Assembly (NCBI GenBank): GCA_041567895.1
Contig: JBFGAX010000117.1
Location: 1-5,081, forward strand
Direction: 5' to 3'
Length of the DNA: 5,081 nucleotides
DNA from: JABDOU01 sp041567895
Lineage (GTDB): Bacteria > Actinomycetota > Acidimicrobiia > Spongiisociales > SHLN01
Below are positions 1-4,232 of the stretch, piece by piece. Position 1 is the stretch's first letter; each line of letters begins with the position of its first letter. A model generated the notes under the pieces. That model did no database searches, was not told the origin of the DNA, and saw only the letters and a list, made by a program, of their open reading frames with translations. A program made the position numbers and the translations under genes.

Positions 1-128
1 AGATACTCGAGTGATCCGCTGGCACATCCCGCCGTCAATAGCACGAGGATGCCCAAGGCGCCCCTCAAAACATTGCGTTGAATTCCTTGCCTGACAGCCC
101 GGTGTAGGAAGACGAGAGAACGATTCAT
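1..128 (-). CDS. Putative lipoprotein, N-terminal part only (runs off left edge)
   Basis: Reading the minus strand from the ATG at 128-126 gives 42 codons with no stop before the window edge. Residues 24-34 form a hydrophobic stretch (ALGILVLLTAG) ending at Cys35, and LTAGC is a typical bacterial lipobox, followed by Ala-Ser-Gly-Ser as usual at the start of a mature lipoprotein. The n-region (residues 1-23) is long and carries several Arg. A TTG at codon 21 would give a shorter signal peptide, but neither start has a clear Shine-Dalgarno sequence. The product would be exported, lipidated on Cys35 and anchored to the outer face of the membrane. It lies 62 nt after the SulP stop on the same strand, so it may be cotranscribed with it. 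That gap (129-190) holds only a weak 5-bp inverted repeat (163-177). The mature domain is outside the window, so no function can be given. Confidence 0.6.
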   Translation of the reverse strand, partial: MNRSLVFLHRAVRQGIQRNVLRGALGILVLLTAGCASGSLEY

Positions 129-190
129 GGGGTGCCATTCAACCACACTGCACGAGGCTCGAATTTCCGGTTGAAATCCGAGATCGCGAG

Positions 191-2365
191 TCAGTTGCGC
201 AGGGCCCGGATCGTGCGATTGGCGTGACTCACGCGGCTCGCCAGCACGCGAGCGACGAATGCGTGGAAATCTGCCGCGCAGACGGGATCGTTCGCGCAGA
301 GGTTCTCAAATGCGATCGGCGTGAGATGGAGCACGTCGCACTCAGTCTCGGCTATGACCGTCGCGGTGCACGGCTCCTGTCGATAGAGACCAATTTCTCC
401 GAGCACCGTGCCTTCGTGCAGGGTCCGTAGTCGGACGTCGTCTGCGCCGGGCCGTTCGAGCAGAACAGTGGCGGTGCCGGATTTGATCAGGAAGATCCCC
501 GGTGTGGGATCGCCCTGGGTCATGAGGCGATCTCCCTCAGCAATGGTCCGCGGGAGGAGGTAATCAGCAAGTCGTTCCTCCAGCCCATCTGGAAGAGCTC
601 GTCGGGCTTCCTTTTCCGAATAGTCAGCCAGCAATTCGTCTTCACACCAGGCCATACCGTGGTCGAGATCTTGCAGCTCGACAACGATCTCCGGGTACTG
701 CGCGAACAATTCGGCGAATTGCTCGCGATTGGCGGATCGGAGTCCCGTGAAGACAAGCGTGATTCCGTGATCCTTTGCAAAGAGGACGATCCGTTCGAAC
801 AGGGCAACAGCTGAAGAATCGACTCCCGACACGAGCCGGAAAGAAAAGATGATGTACGTGAGCGACTCTGCTCCAGCGAAATGGGATTTCACTTTTTCGA
901 GGATCTGATTGGCGGTACCAAAAAAGATGAAGCCCTGCAGCTCTAGCACCACGACCTTGCCTCCAACTTCGTGAAGATATTCGGCGTGGTGGAGCGGTCG
1001 TTCGATGTTGCTTTGATGCTCTCGAGCCGTCAACAGGTGCTTGATCACGTCCACCCGGCTGTAGCGATACACAAAAAGCGCGATGGCTGCACCAAGCCCG
1101 GCCGTGACCCCGGGAAGGAATCCAACAGTGGCGATGATCAACACGATGCCAACCATCAGGCCGTAGTCGAGCCGGGACATCCGATTGCGTGACGCCCAAA
1201 GCCATTCGTACAGGAAATCGATGCCGACGAAGAGCAGCAGGCCGCCTACGACGAACTGGGGAAGAAATTCGAGCACGATGCCACCAAGCAGCACCACCCC
1301 CAATGTCGCGAACGCCCCCAGGACCGCCGGTCCGCGTCGTCCGCCGACGAGCCGATGGGCAATCAAGGTATCAGACAGGTAGAAATAACCGGGTGGTCCA
1401 CCCGCCAGCCCGGTTGCGAGGTTCGCCCAACCGGTGGACTTCAGCTCGGCATTGAGATTGAGGTCGCTATTGGTCCCGACCTCCAGTGCACTGATATACA
1501 GGAGAAGTGTCAGCGGAACCAGCAGGAGAATGGTCACGAGACTGGCTGCTTCGCCTGCGATTGCACTCCAATCCGCTCCGGCGAGCGCGTCGGCGGCGAA
1601 TCCGGGCCAAAGGCTTCCGTCAGGGAACGGACCGAGAAGCCATCCCCGATCGAGAGCGTCAGCCTTTGTGATCCCGGCCGTTCGCGTTATCAGATGAAAG
1701 AGTCCTATCGCAGCGAGCAACATCCACATATAGACCCTCGACGGCCAATTTCGCAAAGAAGCGACCAGAAAGCTCGCCGCAAGACCAATGCCGGGCCACA
1801 TCAGACCCATCGAACCTGACAGAGACGCGTCGGTCAACGACCAGCTCGCGTCGAGAATATCCAGCGAGCCGGCGAGGATCAGGTAGCCGGTACCCGCCAA
1901 CAAACCCCCGATGACAGGGAACGGCACGAAACGAGCGATCTCGCCCAACCGGAACGTACCCATGAGGATGAACACGAGACCGGTTGCGATCGTCGTTGTC
2001 ATCATCATCGCAACCACGGTGTCGATGATTTCCGGTCCCACGAGTGTGGCGGAGATTGACGCCGCAGACAGACCGAGGATGGCTGCGCTGTTGTCCTGAA
2101 TACCCGAGTACATGCCGGCAAAACCGCTGGTGAGGCCAATGACCAACCCGAGAATCGCGGTGGCTAGGAGGCCGATACCAATGCCGAGTGGAAGAACGTT
2201 GGTCAGATCATCGACGAAAATCAGAGACATCATGGCGATACTGAAGAGAGAATTGACGAGGCCCAGCACGAGGCCCGTCGCCATGGTCCCCGGCAAGCTC
2301 CCGGGCGAGAAATCGTTGCGCAAATCCGACCAAGTAGCCCGAACCCACGCCTGAGTTTCTGTCAT
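191..2365 (-). CDS. SulP (SLC26-type) anion transporter with STAS and cyclic-nucleotide-binding-like domains
   Basis: This 724-residue membrane protein has three parts. Residues about 25-435 are a hydrophobic SulP transport core with many membrane segments. Family-like stretches there include IQDNSAAILG (89-98) and NAELKSTGWANLATGLAGGPPG (split around 305-326), followed by GGRRG at 341-345. Residues about 469-575 form a cytoplasmic STAS domain with the Asp-Ser-Ser site at 516-518. Residues about 595-710 form a CAP_ED/cNMP-binding-like domain containing GEIG (656-659) and EPCTATV (664-670). SulP proteins move inorganic anions such as sulfate or bicarbonate; the substrate cannot be read from sequence. 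The C-terminal domain suggests control by a small ligand. However, the Arg that normally holds the cyclic phosphate (PR-A-A-T-V type motif) is Cys666 here, so cAMP/cGMP binding is doubtful. The ATG at 2365 has no Shine-Dalgarno sequence but sits 6 nt after a promoter-like -10 box. The lipoprotein gene follows 62 nt downstream. Confidence 0.93.
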   Translation of the reverse strand: MTETQAWVRATWSDLRNDFSPGSLPGTMATGLVLGLVNSLFSIAMMSLIFVDDLTNVLPLGIGIGLLATAILGLVIGLTSGFAGMYSGIQDNSAAILGLSAASISATLVGPEIIDTVVAMMMTTTIATGLVFILMGTFRLGEIARFVPFPVIGGLLAGTGYLILAGSLDILDASWSLTDASLSGSMGLMWPGIGLAASFLVASLRNWPSRVYMWMLLAAIGLFHLITRTAGITKADALDRGWLLGPFPDGSLWPGFAADALAGADWSAIAGEAASLVTILLLVPLTLLLYISALEVGTNSDLNLNAELKSTGWANLATGLAGGPPGYFYLSDTLIAHRLVGGRRGPAVLGAFATLGVVLLGGIVLEFLPQFVVGGLLLFVGIDFLYEWLWASRNRMSRLDYGLMVGIVLIIATVGFLPGVTAGLGAAIALFVYRYSRVDVIKHLLTAREHQSNIERPLHHAEYLHEVGGKVVVLELQGFIFFGTANQILEKVKSHFAGAESLTYIIFSFRLVSGVDSSAVALFERIVLFAKDHGITLVFTGLRSANREQFAELFAQYPEIVVELQDLDHGMAWCEDELLADYSEKEARRALPDGLEERLADYLLPRTIAEGDRLMTQGDPTPGIFLIKSGTATVLLERPGADDVRLRTLHEGTVLGEIGLYRQEPCTATVIAETECDVLHLTPIAFENLCANDPVCAADFHAFVARVLASRVSHANRTIRALRN

Positions 2366-2400
2366 TGACGAAGTATGACAGCCTTGACGCGGACTGTCAC
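2366..2400 (-). promoter_or_regulatory. Candidate sigma-70-type promoter giving a leaderless SulP mRNA
   Basis: On the minus strand GTGACA (2400-2395) is separated by exactly 17 nt from CATACT (2377-2372), and the SulP ATG begins 6 nt further on. Normal -10 to start-site spacing puts transcription start at or within a base or two of the ATG, which fits the missing Shine-Dalgarno sequence. Both hexamers are one or two changes from consensus (TTGACA, TATAAT). A separate promoter implies SulP can be expressed independently of the upstream VOC gene. Confidence 0.5.
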
Positions 2401-2403
2401 AGT
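2393..2403. promoter_or_regulatory. Small perfect dyad overlapping the SulP -35 box
   Basis: ACTGT-C-ACAGT is a perfect 5-bp inverted repeat around a single central base. It overlaps the predicted -35 hexamer of the SulP promoter, where a repressor would compete with RNA polymerase. Dyads this short also arise by chance, so an operator role is only a suggestion. Confidence 0.2.
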
Positions 2404-2432
2404 GGACACGCGTTGCTTCAGTGATGGATGTG

Positions 2433-2448
2433 AGCCGGATCGCCGGCT
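2433..2448. terminator. Short GC-rich hairpin in the VOC-SulP gap
   Basis: AGCCGG-ATCG-CCGGCT is a perfect 6-bp stem with a 4-nt loop, about 62 nt beyond the VOC stop codon and upstream of the SulP promoter. It could attenuate read-through from VOC into SulP. No T tract follows on either strand, so intrinsic termination is uncertain. The rest of the gap (2366-2510) shows only the SulP promoter, its dyad and an imperfect stem at 2490-2513 that overlaps the VOC stop. Confidence 0.25.
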
Positions 2449-2510
2449 ATCGAACCCCCGCTCCGACCTGAATGACCCACGTGCCTGGTTGAGCCGATTC
2501 GTCGCTCGAC

Positions 2511-2957
2511 TCAGTCTTCGATTCCCAGGAATTCTGTCATCCCCGTGGACTGGCCGACCTCGATAATCCGTCCGTCCGGATCCTTGACATAGCAGCGCAA
2601 TTCAAAACCTTGATTGTCGATTGGAGGCGTCAGGAATTCAGCCCCTTTGCTGGTCCAATCGTCATAGATGAAACGGATGTCGGCGACTCGAATATTCATG
2701 AATGCATCGACGCGGGTTGCGTCGGCCGGAATCTCTAGTGTCGTTTCCGGCTTGTCAGGAGTCGGCCCGCCCCCCGCATTTACGATGATCCACGTGTTGG
2801 CGAGCTTGACAAACGTCGGTGCTCCCTCTGCCTCAAAGACGACTTCGCCGCCGAGGACTTCGGAGTAAAAGCGTGCGGTTTCGCCAATGTCGTCTGCGAC
2901 AACAAACTGAGTAACGATGATGCCTTCGGTTGGAATGGGCATGTCACTTCTCTTCAA
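2511..2957 (-). CDS. VOC superfamily (glyoxalase/bleomycin-resistance fold) protein
   Basis: The 148-residue product has the paired beta-alpha-beta-beta-beta layout of single-unit VOC proteins. The first half begins IIVTQFVVADDIGETARFY (residues 13-31). The second begins FMNIRVADIRFIYDDW (86-101) and ends in the typical last strand KDPDGRIIEVGQ (125-136). Likely metal-site positions are Gln17 and Glu133, by analogy with family members. VOC proteins include isomerases, dioxygenases and drug-binding resistance proteins, so the reaction and substrate are unknown; it is probably a cytoplasmic dimer. I chose the TTG at 2957 because AAGGAG lies 5 nt upstream of it. The ATG at 2942 (143 residues) is the alternative, with only a weaker AGAGAAG upstream, and it loses no domain sequence. 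It is co-directional with SulP but 145 nt away with its own promoter between, so an operon is doubtful. Confidence 0.88.
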   Translation of the reverse strand: MKRSDMPIPTEGIIVTQFVVADDIGETARFYSEVLGGEVVFEAEGAPTFVKLANTWIIVNAGGGPTPDKPETTLEIPADATRVDAFMNIRVADIRFIYDDWTSKGAEFLTPPIDNQGFELRCYVKDPDGRIIEVGQSTGMTEFLGIED

Positions 2958-2962
2958 AGCTG

Positions 2963-2968
2963 CTCCTT
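2963..2968 (-). promoter_or_regulatory. Shine-Dalgarno site AAGGAG for the VOC gene
   Basis: AAGGAG on the minus strand lies 5 nt before the TTG codon at 2957-2955, near-ideal spacing. It favours the TTG start over the in-frame ATG 15 nt later. A TATAGA motif at 2977-2972 could be a -10 box, but no -35 box is correctly spaced and the resulting start site would cut into the ribosome site, so I do not call a promoter here. Confidence 0.5.
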
Positions 2969-3067
2969 CGCTCTATATGCCGAAACTACTCAGATCGCAC
3001 CCAAGCCGAATCTCACGCCGGAAACGACGATGAAGGCCGCTGTGGAACGGTTGACATACGAATCGCG

Positions 3068-3114
3068 CTGGTCGCTTCTTCTTCCCCCTGGGCTGGTCGC
3101 CTCTTCTTCCCCCT
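3068..3114. repeat. Two-copy tandem repeat, 22-bp units at 25-bp period
   Basis: The unit starting CTGGTCGC and ending TTCTTCTTCCCCCT occurs at 3068-3089 and again at 3093-3114. The copies differ at one base (position 9, T versus C) and are separated by GGG. They lie in the divergent gap between VOC and DUF1801, a polypyrimidine-rich stretch on the plus strand. A recent local duplication is the simplest origin. A pair of regulator sites is possible, but the 25-bp period is not a whole number of helical turns. Confidence 0.75.
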
Positions 3115-3147
3115 ACCCCGCCTCCGCTCGCAAGCTCACTACGGAGC

Positions 3148-3181
3148 GGAACCTTCCCCCAGCTCCGGTTCCTCCGGAACC
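3148..3181 (+). promoter_or_regulatory. Alternating inverted repeats upstream of DUF1801
   Basis: GGAACC (3148-3153), GGTTCC (3167-3172) and GGAACC (3176-3181) occur in series. The middle block can pair with either neighbour, making two mutually exclusive hairpins with loops of 13 and 3 nt. The arrangement lies 48-81 nt before the DUF1801 ATG and could be in its leader. It resembles an attenuator, but there is no U tract, leader peptide or known riboswitch motif. The remainder of the divergent gap (2958-3228) shows no gene; an isolated TTGACA at 3051-3056 lacks a matching -10 box. Confidence 0.25.
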
Positions 3182-3228
3182 TCCCGCCGGGGGACCATTG
3201 CAACGGATGGATCAACTTGAATACTGGC

Positions 3229-3696
3229 ATGGACGAATCGAAAACCGTCACGCCGATCGACCTCGTCAAAACCGTGGACAATGACGAGCGACAGCGCGAT
3301 GCGCTCGAGCTCCTGACGCTCATGAAAGACGTAACCGGGTACGACCCCGTGGTCTGGAATGCATCTACGGTCGGCTTTGGCCGGTATCACTATCGGTACA
3401 AGACCGGACAGGAGGGCGACTTCTTCTCGGTCGGTTTCTCCCCGCGGGCCGACCGCATCACCCTGTACATCATGTCCGGTCTTCGAGGATTCGAGGACAT
3501 CCTCGATCGGCTCGGGCCGCACACGACAGGGAAATCCACCGTCCACATCAAACGACTCGGCGATCTCAATCGCGAATCGTTGGTTGATCTCGTCTCCGAG
3601 TGCGTCAAACATGTCGAACACGTCGAGAAGACGTTGGGAGCCATTCCACGTATGAGCGAGATCCCGCCGCGCAAGACACGCGGCGAAACGAACTGA
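3229..3696 (+). CDS. DUF1801 (YdhG-like) domain protein
   Basis: The 155-residue soluble protein has the pattern I associate with DUF1801 proteins. An N-terminal helical region (about residues 9-36) leads to VGFGRYHYRY (48-57), then GFSPR (69-73), LYIM (79-82), the TTGKS stretch (99-103) and IKRL (107-110), with a closing helix. The fold is shared with iron-chaperone (frataxin-like) proteins, but the biochemical role of this subfamily is not established and I do not assign one. No signal peptide or membrane segment is visible. The ATG at 3229 is chosen because family similarity begins just after it. An in-frame TTG at 3217 adds four residues and has a weak GGATGG 6 nt upstream. The gene is divergent from VOC and convergent with csbD, and a strong hairpin begins 4 nt after its stop. 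Confidence 0.85.
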   Translation: MDESKTVTPIDLVKTVDNDERQRDALELLTLMKDVTGYDPVVWNASTVGFGRYHYRYKTGQEGDFFSVGFSPRADRITLYIMSGLRGFEDILDRLGPHTTGKSTVHIKRLGDLNRESLVDLVSECVKHVEHVEKTLGAIPRMSEIPPRKTRGETN

Positions 3697-3700
3697 TCCA

Positions 3701-3743
3701 CGCCAAACAACCGGCTTTGCGTTGAGAAGCCGGTTGTTTGGTG
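3701..3743. terminator. Strong hairpin after DUF1801, probable bidirectional terminator
   Basis: The arms 3703-3717 (CCAAACAACCGGCTT) and 3727-3741 (AAGCCGGTTGTTTGG) are perfect 15-bp complements around a 9-nt loop. Two more outer pairs (G-T wobble, then C-G) extend the stem to 3701-3743. It starts 4 nt after the DUF1801 stop and lies between two convergent genes, the usual place for a shared terminator. Neither strand has a T tract after the stem, so it would be a U-tract-free type or simply a 3'-end stabiliser. Confidence 0.7.
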
Positions 3744-3759
3744 AGCGGGAAAGCTCAAG

Positions 3760-3809
3760 TATTCAGTTGTTCGGTTGTTCAGTTATTCGGTTGTTCAGTT
3801 GTGTTCAGT
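3760..3809. repeat. Octanucleotide tandem array TRTTCRGT, six copies
   Basis: The units are TATTCAGT, TGTTCGGT, TGTTCAGT, TATTCGGT, TGTTCAGT, then a 2-nt TG insertion and a last TGTTCAGT. Only the R positions vary, so five perfectly phased units are followed by one shifted unit. The array lies between the hairpin and the csbD stop and breaks in all frames, so it is noncoding. The core CGGTTGTT (3772-3779 and 3788-3795) also occurs in the right arm of the hairpin (3731-3738). The array is AT-richer than its surroundings. The rest of the gap to csbD shows only a 5-bp inverted repeat (3825-3841) that might help end csbD transcription. Confidence 0.85.
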
Positions 3810-3867
3810 TGGTCGTTTGTGGCTACTCGGCCCAATCGAGTGATTGTTGGATGTAACGCGTGATCTG

Positions 3868-4104
3868 TTAGTTGAACAGCTCGTCGAGCTTGCGCTCAAT
3901 CGCGTCGCCGGCCTGGCCGGTCTTCTCTTCGATCATGCCTTTGAACTGCTCCCAGTTACCACGAGCCTGTTCCAGCTCCTGATCTGTCACTTCGGCCCAT
4001 TCTTCGCGAATTTTGCCTTTGATCTGATTCCAGGAACCTTCGTCCTGCAAACGGTCGTTCCAGTCGTAATCGGTATCGTGAGTGTCGTTGTATTGAGTAT
4101 CCAT
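3868..4104 (-). CDS. csbD: CsbD family stress-response protein
   Basis: The 78-residue acidic, helical, cytoplasmic protein contains the CsbD core, including WNQIKGKIREEWAEVTDQEL (25-44), then GNWEQFKGMIEEKTGQAGDA (49-68) and a KLDEL tail. The family is named for a Bacillus subtilis gene controlled by the general stress factor sigma-B (YjbJ in Escherichia coli). Members are abundant under stress, but their molecular action is unknown. Length fits the family (about 60-75) plus an Asp/Tyr-rich N-terminal extension (1-20). I chose the ATG at 4104 because a strong AGAGGGGAG lies just upstream; an in-frame GTG at 4152 would add 16 unlikely residues across the direct repeats. A sigma-B-type promoter candidate lies upstream, matching expected stress control. 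The gene is divergent from the EamA transporter gene. Confidence 0.93.
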   Translation of the reverse strand: MDTQYNDTHDTDYDWNDRLQDEGSWNQIKGKIREEWAEVTDQELEQARGNWEQFKGMIEEKTGQAGDAIERKLDELFN

Positions 4105-4108
4105 GAGA

Positions 4109-4117
4109 CTCCCCTCT
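4109..4117 (-). promoter_or_regulatory. Ribosome-binding site of csbD
   Basis: AGAGGGGAG on the minus strand ends 4 nt before the ATG at 4104, with its AGGGG core 6 nt away. It is the strongest Shine-Dalgarno sequence in the window and decides the csbD start. High translation fits a family that is abundant under stress. Confidence 0.7.
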
Positions 4118-4123
4118 TTCTGT

Positions 4124-4160
4124 TGCGTACACCTTTGATTGGATGCGTACACCCTCGATT
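4124..4160. repeat. 17-bp direct repeat at 20-bp period between csbD and EamA
   Basis: TGCGTACACCTTTGATT (4124-4140) and TGCGTACACCCTCGATT (4144-4160) match at 15 of 17 positions and start exactly 20 bp apart, about two helical turns, so a protein bound to both would sit on one DNA face. The right copy abuts the predicted -10 box of csbD, and the left copy lies between that box and the ribosome site. This could be a paired operator or a leader element. It may serve csbD, the divergent transporter, or both. Confidence 0.6.
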
Positions 4161-4184
4161 ACCCGATAGCTGACGCTTCTAAAC
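4159..4184 (-). promoter_or_regulatory. Candidate sigma-B/sigma-F-type promoter of csbD
   Basis: On the minus strand GTTTAG (4184-4179) and GGGTAA (4164-4159) are 14 nt apart. The Bacillus sigma-B consensus is GTTTAA, 12-15 nt, GGGTAT, and actinobacterial sigma-F-type promoters are similar, so each box differs at one position. Start of transcription near 4152 would give a leader of about 48 nt containing the left direct repeat and the ribosome site. Because csbD is the classic sigma-B target, the match is more meaningful than sequence alone. Confidence 0.55.
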
Positions 4185-4220
4185 ATCCTTTGCGACCTCA
4201 TCGCGGACGGGTTCTGGTTC

Positions 4221-4226
4221 TAGGCT
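4221..4226 (+). promoter_or_regulatory. Possible -10 box for a leaderless EamA mRNA
   Basis: TAGGCT (TANNNT type) ends 6 nt before the EamA ATG at 4233, the same geometry as at the SulP gene, and no Shine-Dalgarno sequence is present. No convincing -35 box lies 16-18 nt upstream; TTGCGA at 4190-4195 is 25 nt away. This is a weak call resting mainly on the shared spacing. Confidence 0.3.
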
Positions 4227-4232
4227 CACGCC

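Noticed and set aside
642..1205. 187-codon open frame on the minus strand inside SulP
   Set aside because: It lies in another frame of the same strand as a well-supported transporter; the translation is Arg/His/Cys/Ser-rich without domains.
1355..1819. 154-codon plus-strand open frame opposite SulP
   Set aside because: Low-complexity, polar translation with no motif; an antisense shadow of the GC-rich transporter gene.
2440..2465. tRNA T-arm-like sequence (GGTTCGA on the minus strand)
   Set aside because: The invariant C closing the T loop is absent and no acceptor, D or anticodon stems can be built around it.
2375..2566. 63-codon plus-strand open frame in the VOC-SulP gap
   Set aside because: No ribosome site, it overlaps the SulP promoter and the end of VOC, and the product is Arg/Ser-rich with no motif.
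3051..3056. Consensus -35 box TTGACA upstream of DUF1801
   Set aside because: No TANNNT-like -10 box lies 15-19 nt downstream; the following sequence is CT-rich.
3139..3621. 160-codon minus-strand open frame opposite DUF1801
   Set aside because: It mirrors the DUF1801 coding frame, which has recognisable family motifs; the antisense translation has none.
3760..3809. CRISPR array
   Set aside because: Units are 8 bp with no spacers and no cas genes are nearby; it is a simple tandem repeat.
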